Assembly (NCBI GenBank): GCA_026214975.1
Contig: CM047805.1
Coordinates: forward strand, 191,713,620-191,777,619
Reading direction: 5' to 3'
From: Gentiana macrophylla
Lineage: Eukaryota; Streptophyta; Magnoliopsida; Gentianales; Gentianaceae
DNA: 64,000 bases
Shown here: in pieces, positions 1 through 10,577 of the stretch
How positions within the stretch are numbered: position 1 is the first letter of the stretch
Layout: the number at the start of each line of letters is the position of its first letter
Notes under the pieces: generated by a model
Database searches by the model: none
Seen by the model: the letters and a program-made list of their open reading frames with translations, nothing else
What the model was told of the DNA's origin: nothing
Made by a program: the position numbers and the translations under genes

Positions 1-121
1 GTAGGAATTTTTGGTGTATGTTATATTTTTGGTATTTTGTTGTATGTTGGTAGCCATTTATATATTGGACATAGATAATGTTGCAACTCAACTTAAACTG
101 CAACATTCAATTTGAATTTCT

Positions 122-238
122 CTACGTCCAAACGTAGAGAATGTACGTCCAAACGTAGGGAATGCTACATTCTCTACGTCTGAACGTAGAGAAACTAGTC
201 GAAATTTAAGGCTGCAACATTATCTACGTTCAAACGTA
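122..238. repeat. Left cluster of CTACGTnnAAACGTAG palindromes
   Basis: Four near-perfect copies of a 16-bp palindrome occur at 122-137, 144-158, 174-189 and 223-238. Each reads CTACGT, then a variable TTYA/CCAA-type centre, then ACGTAG. The same motif is clustered again at 3808-4081, beyond the other end of the transposase remnant, and I did not see it elsewhere in the window. Clustered short motifs at both ends of a transposon often bind its transposase; that role is inferred here. Confidence 0.8.
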
Positions 239-255
239 GATAAAATACTTCCAAA

Positions 256-360
256 CGATCCATTCTAATACCACCATAACAATAACGATCCATTAATAAA
301 ATACTACATTCTATTAATACGTTACACAATAACGATCCATTCTAATACCACCAGAACAAA
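256..360. repeat. Short direct repeat pair
   Basis: A segment starting AACGATCCATTCTAATACCA recurs twice about 75 bp apart, near 264 and 331, with a shorter AACGATCCATT copy between them. It lies between the palindrome cluster and the C-terminal end of the transposase remnant. No function is apparent. Confidence 0.6.
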
Positions 361-373
361 AATCAATGACTTC

Positions 374-2971
374 CTACCGGTTATGTCCTGGATGTTTGCA
401 GTTAGTACATACATTCTGATGACCTGGACGTTCCCATTCAGAAGGGATTCTAGTGGTATTAATTCTACCTCTTCTTGGAGCTCCACTGACATTAGGCGCA
501 TGTCTCATATTAGGCACTCCGACTTTCATGTTTCTTACCGCCTCCGAACATCCCAATCCTCCTCTGTTAGAACCGGATATATGCTACCCATGTAAATCTC
601 CTTGAAACATTCACTTATAATACCGTGAACAGAGTTCGGGTGGACTAATTCTGCGTGTTGTTCTTTGCGGGGGTGTTATAGCATGCGTACATGGTATTTC
701 CATTTTCTCAAAATAACCACAATAACATTTCTCTCTCGTAGATTTACCGTCCCATGAAGCAAGTTATTTCCATGAACCTCAAACTCATTGGGGTTAATAG
801 GATTAACCACGAACTTCCTTCTAGCGGTAATATTCAAGCCACTATTTCATCGATCTCCGGTGCTAACACGATCGCACAATCAAGCGCCCGGCGTCTATCA
901 TTATACCATCTCAGTAGTGTAGATCTAATGAATTCCAAGAGGCTAGAATGTGCCAACGACGAGCTCCTCTAATCGCACATTGAAACTTTCGGCGTAATTG
1001 CTTGTCATTAAGGCGTATCTTTTCCCAGAAATTTGGCACGCGCCCACCGTTCAACACCTATTTCTTCTAGTTTTAGATATGCACCAAGACATTGTGCCTT
1101 GATTAAAGCGTATACTTTTCAGAGAAATTCGGCCTCCGAGAATGCATAGGTTGTTTGATAGAATGTGTCTTCACAAAACCATGATCCTTCCATTTTTTTG
1201 TTAGATTGCCCTTTAAATGATGATAGCAAACACCGTGATATGCATTGGGAAATACGACCAACCGCATTTCTAATAGCCTTGTGTCTCGTAAGATATAAAG
1301 CTCAAATTTTCAAAGCATGGATACCTTCAATGGCCACCCTCAATTGTCTTATGAAATACCCCCATGAATCATTGCATTTTTTTCAAAGCCAATACCGACT
1401 GACACTGTGGAATAGGTGGTCACCGGCATCTACAAAGAATAAAGAACAAATAGTTGACCTGAGATTCGGGTTTTTAGATGAGTGGCGTCCACACACAAAA
1501 TAGGTCGACAATACTTGAAACCACGACGACTTGCTCCCAAAGCCATGAAACAACTACCGAACCTTCCCAGATTATCAAGTCGAAAGTCAACATAGGTCCC
1601 TTCATTGGCCTCACGCACCATCCATGCAGTACGGAGGTATCGCATTGTAACACTCCGTCGGTGAACCTCTAACCAAAGCATTCTCATCATCTCGTGAGCT
1701 CGGTATGCTTGGTCATAAGTCAAGCGTATACACTATAAGTTGTGAGCATGTCTTCCATAATATGTCTGGGTTTATACTCATTGCCGAGTTCTTCCATTTT
1801 CTGACTTAGCAGACTCGCAATAACAATAGGTGTTGCTTGTCGATTGTCATTATCCGCATTCTGAGAGGCACAAGTATGCATATCATTCAATGTTGTGATC
1901 TCAAATGTATGTGTTGTATTTGTCTTCACCTTTTTCGCCTTACATGCCATTTGCATGTATCGTTTAGACATGTGTAATACAAGCAACGTGTGTCCGACCT
2001 ACCCAATCTCATCATCGAAAATTATTGGCAACCGTGATACGATTTTATTTTCAAATTAAAATCTTCTTTAGAATCATAATGCTTCCCAATGAATAATTCG
2101 TTCACGTCATTCATACGTAACGCATCGGTAGATAGACACCGCGGTAAATCATCATCTTCAAATGTGGGAATCCTCCATGAATAATCTTTCGCACACTCAG
2201 CCCCAGCATTGGCACCTCGATTATTGTTGTCATCCCCGCCCGTTTGATCGGTTTGAATATGAGGTGCAAACGGACAAGCCAAAAAACTAGTGACTCGATC
2301 CACCAAACAAATTATATGGTCGTTGGATAGGTTGAGCACGACTACTTGATGGTTGATTTGAAAGATTATGACTTGGTCTCGATTGGTTCATATCTTGGCT
2401 GTTGGTCCAAGCTTCACCAAGCCTTTGTGTAGAACATGGTTTTCAAACCCACTACATCCATCTTTGTTGCTCGAATGGATTAAAATTTGGATCTCAGTAG
2501 CAAGTTCTTGTACCGAGAAGGAAATTACCAAGACTATAATCCGAATTATTGTTATCATCCGGGGCATTGAAATCTTGATTTAAATCAATGCCATCATCCT
2601 CAAATATCGATTCATTGTTTGCATTCACTTCGGTGTAGCATTCACGCAAAAAATCACATTTTTACCGTCGAGGCCGCTTCGATGTAACCATTTAGTGTCT
2701 CGTCGCCTAAGATATCATCGGGTGATATATTCCCAAACTACCGTAAGTAAACAAAGCTTTTAGGTTGAGCTTTGAATCGAGACCGATCAATACCAAGCCT
2801 CAAATGCACTTTATCCAACAACGCATTCAATACTATTTTCTTTGGGACAAATAATGAGAACATCGATCCATTTACATGATTCCACCGGTTATAGAGAGGA
2901 TCGTACGTAAATTCTCCGTTGAACGAGACAACAATCATAGAGTTGCGATTATCTTTTTTTTTTAAAAACAA
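374..2971 (-). pseudogene. MULE (MuDR-type) transposase pseudogene
   Basis: Reading down the minus strand, fragments of one transposase appear in family order. 2971-2738 is an N-terminal region. 2339-2022 contains an acidic stretch and FIGKHYDSKEDF, typical of the MuDR N-terminal domain. 1986-1720 carries a further N-terminal segment. 1723-1430 carries the start of the catalytic domain with CVDATHLK (first catalytic Asp). Near 1010-980 there is SNYAESFN, and near 730-670 a SWIM-type zinc finger (CYCG...PCTHA). 556-374 ends in a zinc knuckle, CTNCKHPGH. Every segment is separated by stops or frameshifts, so no functional protein can be made. The family match rests on motif order and is secure; the subfamily is not determined. 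Confidence 0.85.
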
Positions 2972-3329
2972 TTCAAGTCATTATAGACATTCAATATAAT
3001 AATTCAAAACCCTACCTAAGCAAATTTATCACAAATAGAAAACAAAATATACTTACACGAAAACCCTACTAATTAAACCCCAACAAGGAAACAAAGACTA
3101 TTAACACTTAAAACTCTTTCACTCTAAGTTTAAATGTGATCAATATTCCAATAACAATGGTCTTTGAAACAAAGCCATTTTCAGTACCATTTTTGGGTAG
3201 GAACAACACCCTTATGCAAGATCAAACCATCAATACGGACAATTCCATTACTACCAACAACAAATTTCCCAACTTCTCAAAACTACAATACCAAATCAAC
3301 AATACCAAAGTATACTAAAAACACTACCT

Positions 3330-3430
3330 ACTTAAAACACACATTTCGGTTAAATACATATCATTACTACAATATAAATAACATAATCACTACTTAAAAC
3401 ACACATTTCGGTTGAATACATATCATTACT
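3330..3430. repeat. 62-bp tandem duplication
   Basis: A unit starting ACTTAAAACACACATTTCGG begins at 3330 and again at 3392, with one or two mismatches. Degenerate related sequence continues to about 3590 (CATTTCATTACTAGCATAAA). It lies upstream (minus strand) of the MULE coding remnant. Confidence 0.65.
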
Positions 3431-3649
3431 TACACTAAACCCTATTAATTAAACCCTAAACAATAACACTAATTAAGAAAAGACTTAAACACACTACTTA
3501 AATGTATAAACATTACATAAACAACCTACTAAAAAATACACAATTAGTTTAAGTACATTTCATTACTAGCATAAATAACATAATCACATTGAGCAATTGA
3601 ATTAAAACAAATTAAATAGCAAAAACTTACCCATTTTGAGCACTTGAAT

Positions 3650-3705
3650 GATGAGGAAATGGACTTGAAAGATGAAGAAATGGACTTGAAAGATGAAGAA
3701 GTGGT
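3650..3705. repeat. 21-bp minisatellite, 2.7 copies
   Basis: The unit GATGARGAAATGGACTTGAAA occurs at 3650-3670 and 3671-3691, with a partial third copy at 3692-3705. On the minus strand it would encode a repeated Ser-Ser-Ser-Phe-Lys-type peptide, but the surrounding frame shows no recognisable protein. Confidence 0.75.
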
Positions 3706-3807
3706 TAGATAATGTATATTAACATGCAATACTCTGAAAGAATGAGAAAAACAGCTCGTAATGTGGTGTATATTGAACAAGTACCTTACAACAATATTAA
3801 TTGCCAT

Positions 3808-4081
3808 CTACCACTTCCAAACGTAGATAATTTCTTTGTAAACGTAGAAAACCTACGTTTAAACGTAGATTACTGCGTTCTAACCTACGTTCAAACGTAG
3901 AGAAATATACATTTATTGCTACTTCCCTAATTTATTGAAATAACCTACGTTTAAACGTAGGTTATATACGTTTAAACGTAAGCAACCTACGTTTAAATGT
4001 AGGTTATTTCAATAAATTAGGGGTTGCAATTATTCAGATTTCCCTACGTTTAAACGTAGTGTTCCTTACGTGTAAACGTAG
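3808..4081. repeat. Right cluster of CTACGTTTAAACGTAG palindromes
   Basis: Perfect or near-perfect copies lie at 3853-3868, 3885-3900, 3945-3960, 3967-3980, 3987-4002, 4044-4059 and 4065-4081, with half-copies at 3818-3826, 3838-3847 and after 4087. The consensus is CTACGTTTAAACGTAG, cleaner than in the left cluster. It mirrors the array at 122-238 across the MULE remnant. Confidence 0.85.
3925..4022. repeat. Long hairpin with 39-bp arms
   Basis: Arms 3925-3963 and 3984-4022 are reverse complements with one mismatch and enclose a 20-bp loop. Each arm joins CCCTAATTTATTGAAATAA to one copy of the ACGTTTAAACGT palindrome, and the loop holds a third copy. It is a palindrome nested in a larger palindrome. 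Confidence 0.85.
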
Positions 4082-4139
4082 ATAACCTTACGTTTACCTG
4101 ATTTTCAATGTCAGAAAAGGCACAACCTGATTTGCAAGT

Positions 4140-5501
4140 CAAAGGTCTGACACAACCTGATTTTCCAATTTCTGGACGATTTGCTGTAAGTTTTTTTTTT
4201 TGTTTTTTTTAAATCTTGATTTGTATGGTTTATTTTGACTATTGACTATTGCTTCAGATTCGTCAAAGAGAGGAAAGAAATAGAAAATTCTCCTTCACAC
4301 TGGTGGTCTACTGTAAAATATTTGTTTTTTTATTTGTATAGTCTATTTTAAATATTGATAGATTCATCCACATGTAATTAACATACATGCATGTTTTTCC
4401 TCTTCATGTAGTGAAATAGCAATCACGATTCACTGCTATTTTTTCCTTTCTAATTTTTTTTCTTCTATTTACATGAAACTCTCTTCAATTAGTTTGTTAA
4501 CAATGTCGTATTTGAAGCTTTTAGTTGTGATGTGCAAATCAGGACAAAGATATTCTTTGGAAACTGCTGTCAATGGACGTGAGTATGTTTTATTATAACT
4601 ATGAAAATTTCAGTTTCTCTGTTTCTATGTTGAATTAGCATTTCTCCAATTTGATGACTCATTCTCACTCCAATGTGCTTAGTTGTAGTTTTAGCCTAGC
4701 CAATGCATTTCATTTTCTTAGGACAATTCAAAGTATTGTTTAGTAACAAGTATTATTCTTTTGCATTCTCTGCATTTGTATATTGGATTCGCATTACATG
4801 CTTTCTTGGTTGTAGTGCTAATAAATTGTCGTACATGTTTGGGGATTTGATTGTTTAAACTTTAATGGCATCAAAGTTGGCCGAGAGATCCCCGGATAAG
4901 AAACCAAAAGAGGAGATAAGAAGACAATTGCGGCATACACTGATCATTCCAAGTATTTTCTCCATCATTCTTAAGGTGACTATTTTCTCTGTCGTTCTTA
5001 AATAGTGCAATTCATTCCTTTGTGTTGTAATTGAAAATTCGTTGGTGATGAATCCATACCATTTTCAATTGTTTTATGTTCATTTCTTTTTTCACGCCTC
5101 GTAAATTTGCATTTTTTTCAGGTGTTACCTAAAATTTAGTGGATGATTGTTGTTCAGTTTCACCAGATCCATCAACCTATACTATTTTTCATTGACATTG
5201 AACTCATTTCTACTTTTACCTTTCTTTGTAAATGGATATGTTTGTCGGATTTTTTTTTCATTCAAACCATCGTTTTTTGGATTTTATGTTTCCCTGCAGC
5301 TTTTACATTATTTGAATATCCAAAAAAATTATCGTACACATTTATGATAGGTTAGACTTTTCTTTTCATTATTGCACAAATTAAATTTATTCTATGTTTT
5401 TTTATCAATAAAAACATTTTTTTACATGTTAGTTTTTTTAAACACAACATTTTTTCATAACATGTTATTTCCCTTCGATGTTTATTTATAAATTTAACTT
5501 T
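4140..5501. other. Non-coding interior upstream of a Helitron 3' end
   Basis: AT- and T-rich sequence with no recognisable gene. It lies directly upstream of a Helitron 3' terminus and probably includes the body of a non-autonomous Helitron. Its 5' TC end could not be placed. A short open stretch from an ATG at about 4865 (MASKLAERSPDKKPKEEIRR) could be a captured exon, but it is too short to assign. Confidence 0.4.
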
Positions 5502-5531
5502 CTCCGTGAATCGCACGGGTTTTCCCACTAG
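5502..5531 (+). mobile_element. Helitron 3' terminus (hairpin plus CTAG)
   Basis: CCGTG (5504-5508) and CACGG (5514-5518) form a short GC hairpin in AT-rich DNA. It is followed about ten bases later by CTAG (5528-5531) and then T. A subterminal hairpin with a CTRR end next to T is the known signature of plant Helitron 3' ends. No Rep/helicase coding sequence is visible, so the element is non-autonomous. Confidence 0.75.
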
Positions 5532-6145
5532 TTTATTATATATTTTTCGGGATAACCGTGTAAAAACAAATCTCAAAGTTTATTTTGCTTAAAATGCTAA
5601 GCATTCTTTTTTTTTCGGGAAAAATTAATCTTATTACAATAAATCATGTTAAATGTTATTAAATAAATGAAAAATCGTGTTTTTATTTTTTTTCACTAAT
5701 CTTATTAAATAAATGAAAAATTAATCAAAATTCACAGATTACCTGAACAGGGTTTGGGAGGTGGTGTTAGTGAAACAATACATTCAGATTACCTGAATAG
5801 CGGGAAAAAATCACTAGGATCGTTTTCATACATCCAATGTTATTCGACTTTTGATGTTGTAGCCGCTTTGATGAGGATTTCGATCTCTCTCTCTTCTTGC
5901 CTACAACCGTGATGTGTTGATTTATTTTGTATGCTCTATGATGGAATAAAACATTGCTTTTATAGGTGGAGAGATGGCCGAAATCTTAATTGATCAATCG
6001 GCTATTCTCTTACATACGATATGACCTAGGGTTTTGCTTTAATCTCGGTCATCCATCAACGCCGAGTTTTAATCGGATTAAAACTCCTTTTAATTAACCT
6101 ATTAAATAGAATTAGCAATTTCCTATGGAAAGCTAATTTCACTAT
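5532..6145. other. Intergenic AT-rich stretch
   Basis: No gene seen. It contains a repeated AAATAAATGAAAAAT motif near 5660-5720 and a paired CATTCAGATTACCTGAA-like segment near 5735-5800. The segment 5930-6120 looks like transposon-derived filler but could not be assigned. Confidence 0.4.
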
Positions 6146-6310
6146 GAGTAGTGCGGACACAACCGTTGTGACACAACGAGTGTCACAACGTGTATTTACA
6201 CCGTTGATTCCTAATTTAGACTCATTGATCATTATTACGTCCATCATGATCAATGGTGTAGATGCACGTTGTGGCACTCGGTGTGTCACAACGATTGTGT
6301 CTGTATTATT
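6146..6310. mobile_element. Foldback/MITE with long imperfect arms
   Basis: The left arm (about 6154-6208, starting CGGACACAACCGTTGTGACA) pairs with the right arm (about 6249-6303, ending CACAACGATTGTGTCTG) over about 55 bp with a handful of mismatches. Each arm itself contains short GTTGTGACAC/GTGTCACAAC palindromes. There is no coding potential. A MITE is most likely; its superfamily and target duplication are not resolved. Confidence 0.7.
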
Positions 6311-6735
6311 ACTCTTTCACTATTGTGGGGAATGAAATTATTTGAGCTCAAATAATATGGCCGATATAATTTTCTTATAGGTGATGGAAGAGGCAACAAA
6401 AGAAAATCTAGAAATAGGTCCGACTATGTGAAATTTGGGGCCGTAGGTCATGTTATAAGACGTACTTCAAAATGCGTGAAATCATACAAATTTGCTATGA
6501 TTTGCTATACACTTGCAATATTTCTGCTACAAATATTAGTTTATGTACAATAAGGTCTGGAAACAGATGATATTATAAGGTTCGGAAAAAGATGATAATT
6601 CAACGGATGTATGTAGGGTCTTTACGAACTATAACAATTAGACATAACACATAATCTATATCATCCACGAAACCTTAAGACAGGACACTAGAGCCCTTGG
6701 GTTGGTGTTCAACATTTTTTTCCCGTGGGAGGGGT

Positions 6736-7296
6736 GTACGCACACAGATACGGATTATCTGAAAACCGAACCGAACCGAGGTTATTTGGTTCAATTTGAT
6801 TCGGTTAATAACGACTTTCAGTTTCGGTTTCGGTTAGTATTATAGAGAAACCGAAATTTTCGGACCGGTTACGGATAGCTCTATAAATTATCCGTAACCG
6901 AACCGAAAACAGACCCGAATAAAAAACCGAACCGTTGACCGAAATTGAATAGAAAATTGTAACCGAAATGCCTATAATTAATTTGTATAACTAGTTTCAT
7001 AATCAAAATATTATAAGCGTTTATGAAAAATGGCATATAACCGAACCGTTGTCCGAACAATTTTTTGACCGAATTTAAAATTCGAATAAAAAGAAAACCG
7101 TTTATAACCTAATAGAATTGTTATTTTTATTTCAATTTTCGGTTAACCGAACCGAACCGAACCAAACCGTATATTTCGGTTCGGTTCAACTCGGTTACCT
7201 AAAACAAACGGTTCGGTTTCGGTATCAAATTTCAATTAACCGAAAATTGTGATTCGATTTCGATAAGGCCGTTAACCGTACGAATCGTGTACCTCC
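6736..7296. mobile_element. CCGAAC-rich non-autonomous element (hAT-like)
   Basis: Dense CCGAACCGAACC/GGTTCGGTT repeats on both strands fill 6750-7280. The ends read GGGGTGTACGCAC and, reversed, GGAGGTACACG, suggesting short terminal inverted repeats. A related element lies at 46274-47140. Plant elements with this composition are usually classed as non-autonomous hAT elements; that class is inferred. Confidence 0.55.
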
Positions 7297-7425
7297 TAGA
7301 TGTACGTATAGTTGCATATATATAACAATAAGACATAATTTAACAATTTACATCATCCATGAAACCTTAGCACGGGAGAGAGGGGCCCTTGGGTTGCGTT
7401 AAACATTTTCTTCCGTAGGTGTACG

Positions 7426-7650
7426 CAGTGGCGGATCCACGTGACCCAATCAACTTTATATAAATAAAAAAAAATCGAAACGGACCGTCGTTTTAGTAAA
7501 AAAAAAAAATCAATTTTTGATCTAATTATCCGTCCAATCCGGTTTCGACCCGGAAATTTTGACCTAGTTACTCGCCCAACCCAATTTTCTTTTAGGGTTA
7601 TTATACTTTTGTGACGGATGACCCCACTGAATTTTTTTCCTGGATTCGCC
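7426..7650. mobile_element. MITE with CAGTGGCGGATCC end
   Basis: It begins CAGTGGCGGATCCACG and ends with GGATTCGCCACGTAACA, an approximate inverted match. Flanking GTGTACG and GTGTCCG may be a decayed target duplication. The same GTGGCGGATCCAG end marks the element at 39737-39985, whose 8-bp duplication points to hAT. Confidence 0.55.
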
Positions 7651-7689
7651 ACGTAACAGTGTCCGTATAGCTGTATATAAGGATTGTTG

Positions 7690-8637
7690 TACCTTTTAGA
7701 ATACTAAGGAACTTCCCTCTGAGCATATATATACTATCCGGCCTCTATATTCATTCCGTATCCAAAATTCTTACTGCTATCTATGTATGAATTAAGTTCT
7801 TCATGCTTCAGCTTATATATATAATAACGATACATATCCTGAAGGTTTATTTTCATATGCCGTTGAATTCAGTTGCCTGTTTGTTTTAAAATATCCTAAA
7901 TATATAGCGCCCAGTGCTCGATCTCCGGCGCCATTTCATACAAGACAGGCTGAGCAGCTAGCTCCGCCTCCGCACAACTACAGGTTAGTCATATAATATT
8001 TCTATACGTCTGTGTAACTGTGTTGCTGCTGTATGTGGAATATTGCATGCGTTGAGGTTTTTTCTTTCTTTTTTTATTGCATGCGTTGAGGTTTTTTCTT
8101 TCTTTCTTTCTTGCAATTTTTCTTTGTTTATTATAAGCATTAATGTATGGTTTGGATTATTCGTTGGACAAATTATGTGTATAAATATGTGGGAAAAATC
8201 TGATTTTTTGAAAGTTTGGATTAAAATATATACTGTACTTGTTTGGAAAATTCCATTTTTTATTAATAGATTCGGAAGTGTTTATTTATTTATTTATTAG
8301 GAAGTGTTACAAAGAATACTTGAAAATGAATAAATCAATTAGTTATTCATGATGATCAAAAAAAAAAAAAAAAAAAAAAAAGTTATTCATGAAAATTTCA
8401 TCTTCGAAAAGTAGAATTAGATGTGGATTCAAGACTAACTCTACCTATTACTCAACAGAGATTAAAATAAAAGAAAAGAAAAACAGAGAAATAGAGAATA
8501 TGAGTTTTGTTTTGAGTAATTTGTGTAGAAAAGAGAAAGTAGTTTTGGAGAAAAAAACACAGTGAATAAGAAGTATTAAGGGTATTTTAATGCAATGAAA
8601 ATTATGAAATTTGATTTTGTCATTACTGCTATTAAAA
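7690..8637. other. Intergenic sequence with CT-rich repeats and a retroposon footprint
   Basis: No gene recognised. A GCATGCGTTGAGGTTTTTTC unit is duplicated near 8047 and 8079, among CTTT repeats. At 8341-8392 a poly(A) tract (8358-8381) is bracketed by a 12-bp direct repeat. The remainder is AT-rich. Confidence 0.45.
8341..8392 (+). mobile_element. Minimal poly(A) retroposition footprint
   Basis: AGTTATTCATGA occurs at 8341-8352 and again at 8381-8392. Between the copies lie only about five bases and a run of about 24 A. A direct repeat enclosing a poly(A) tail is the signature of LINE-type target-primed insertion, here truncated to almost nothing. Duplication by slippage is the alternative. 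Confidence 0.5.
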
Positions 8638-8743
8638 TAGGATAGTGAATTAAATATTTAATAAAGCAATTTTCTTTTTTACGGAAACCGTAGGATAGTG
8701 AATTAAATATTTAATAAAGCAATTTTCTTTTTTACGGAAACCG
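8638..8743. repeat. Perfect 53-bp tandem duplication
   Basis: 8638-8690 and 8691-8743 are identical: each begins TAGGATAGTGAATTAAATAT and ends ACGGAAACCG. Complete identity suggests a recent event. Confidence 0.9.
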
Positions 8744-8989
8744 AAGATTCACACATGTACCATTTTTCGTCTTAAAGAGGACTCGAATATCGTTGGTAAT
8801 ACTAAATAAAGTACTGTATGATAGGAAAGAAAAAAAAAAAAAAAAAGGATTAGGGTGGGAAGTGTTTGGTGATTTATGATTTTTTCTGCTAAAGAAATTG
8901 AAGGCCTAGGGTTGGGGAGCATATTTTTTATTATTATATGAGATGAGTGGGGATGGGAATAGGGTGGGGTTATTCAGTATTGAGGTTGT
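8744..8989. other. Intergenic, no feature seen
   Basis: AT-rich DNA with an A-run at about 8829-8846 and a G-rich patch (8875-8980). No gene or element was recognised. Confidence 0.4.
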
Positions 8990-9435
8990 GTCTAGTGGTG
9001 TTTACGAACCGAGTCGAGCTGAACATCTATGGTTCGAGTTCGAGCTCGTTTATTAAACGAACATGTTCGAGTTCATTCGTTTGTTAAACAACAATACAAA
9101 CTTTTTCGAGTTCGAGCTCGAGCTTGGCTCGTTATATAAAAATTCTATACACAAGTCGTGATAAAACTCGAATATCAATAGTTTACCTGAAAAACACCTA
9201 AAATTTTCTTAATTAGGATACTAATATCAATAAATATACACATGTCCATCACCAATACATACATTTTAAACTAAACACATATATATGGGAGTTCACGACC
9301 ACTATTGAACGTTCACGAACATGTTCGTTAATGAAACGAGCACTATAAACTGTTTGAGCACGGTTCGATAACATAAACGAGCTTTAACGATCGAGCTCGA
9401 ATATATTCGTGAATAGTTCGGTTTGTTTAACAGCA
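8990..9435. mobile_element. Non-autonomous element with GTTCGAG/CTCGAAC repeats (hAT-like)
   Basis: The left end TAGTGGTGTTTACGAACCGA and the right end (GAATAGTTCGGTTTGTTTAACAG) form a loose inverted pair. The interior carries repeated TTCGAGCTCG and GAACATGTTCG motifs in inverted arrangement (9030-9125, 9300-9420). No coding region. Confidence 0.6.
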
Positions 9436-10577
9436 ACATGTGTCTGTCTTTTTCCCCTTTTTATAATAGAATTATAAAGTTATATATTTTGGCTTTGATT
9501 TTCTTTTTTACCAAGAAAAAATCAGATTGAGTTTTATAACAAAGAGATAATAGTTTTATTCATTTGACTAACTACCTCTATTTTTTTTTTCAAATGCACC
9601 AAAGATAATAGTTTTATTCATTTGATTAACTGCCTTTATTTTTCTTTTAAATACACCAAAAATAAATTTTATTCGTTATTGGTCGCTTGTATGTTACTTT
9701 TGTGATGAAAAGTTGTAACGACTCAATCCTACTCTAGGTAGAATAAGGAAAAAATTGCTAAACACGTACACAATACGTGACAATCAAACACGCCATCTAT
9801 TAGTTACAATGACTTCATACAAAAAATCATAAAAACATTGAAGTAGAATTTCAGTAATTCAAATTTCATAACAACCAGCATGGTCACCGGTGGTACTGGA
9901 CCGTTAGAATGGCTACTATGTCAATAGAGATAATCCTCTCTTTTTTTTTTTTTTTTTTTAATATACAAAGTGCAATCCCAATCATGTTCATAACCATCAT
10001 ACAAAGAAACAAGACCCAAATAAGTAAAAGTCATTTACATTAATCCACTGAATAGAAAGAATATCTATTCATTGTCTCCAACCAAGTATCCTCACAATGA
10101 CTCACATACTAGCATTGGAAAAACATTAATGCTAAATAAAAATGTGTTTCAATAATGGGACCACCGCCCTAATAGATCAATGAATTGTATGTATACTAAC
10201 CAGAGCCATTATACCCAATTACCCATAGGCTGGCCATAAGTATTGTCGGCCCCAACACTCACCTGGATTAACTATAAAGACCCGTTATGCATAGAGTATG
10301 AATCTAGGGTGTTTGAGGATAATCGAAAATTCATAATATATTGTGTTATATCAATACTTAACCAATCTACAAGATGTTGAAGAAACTTGAAAGATGTTGA
10401 AGAAACTTGAAGGATTTCATTCAACCAAATCTTGAAAAACTAGAAAGATAAATGAAAAGGTAAAATTTATCTTACCAAAAGTTGTTATTAAGAATGCTAG
10501 ATCTTTTTCTCTTTCAAGTGGAAACTAAAAAAGACTACCCACAAAGGTCGGTCGGGGCGGAAGGGCCCGGTCGCATA
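9436..10577. other. Intergenic; poly(T) tract and 20-bp tandem duplication
   Basis: Contains a T-run at 9941-9959 that could be the poly(A) tail of a minus-strand retroposed sequence covering about 9960-10500, but no coding match or target duplication was recognised. A 20-bp unit, AAGATGTTGAAGAAACTTGA, is duplicated at 10371-10410. A TTCATTTGACTAACT segment with neighbours is duplicated near 9548 and 9605. Confidence 0.4.

Larger units (their letters stand above)
122..4081 (-). mobile_element. Mutator-like element (MULE), decayed, outer limits inferred
   Basis: A broken MULE transposase lies between two clusters of a short inverted-repeat motif, at 122-238 and 3808-4081, which I take as subterminal regions of one element. 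This is inference: I could not find matching long terminal inverted repeats or a 9-bp target duplication, and the left end may lie before the window. The space between the clusters and the coding remnant is AT-rich and holds local tandem repeats. Confidence 0.55.
6640..7690. repeat. Diverged direct duplication, each copy interrupted
   Basis: Flanks at about 6625-6735 and 7320-7427 share an ordered series: GACATAA, CATCCAYGAAACCTTA, GCCCTTGGGTTG, AACATTTT, CCGTRGG, GTGTACGCA. The sequences after each insertion, near 7303-7325 and 7660-7680, also match (GTACGTATAGTTGCATATA against GTCCGTATAGCTGTATATA). One ancestral segment was therefore duplicated, and each copy took a different insertion at nearly the same point. 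Confidence 0.6.

Noticed and set aside
122..4081. CRISPR-like array
   Set aside because: Short palindromic repeats recur, but spacing is irregular, the repeats are only 16 bp, and the setting is a plant MULE with eukaryotic genes nearby.
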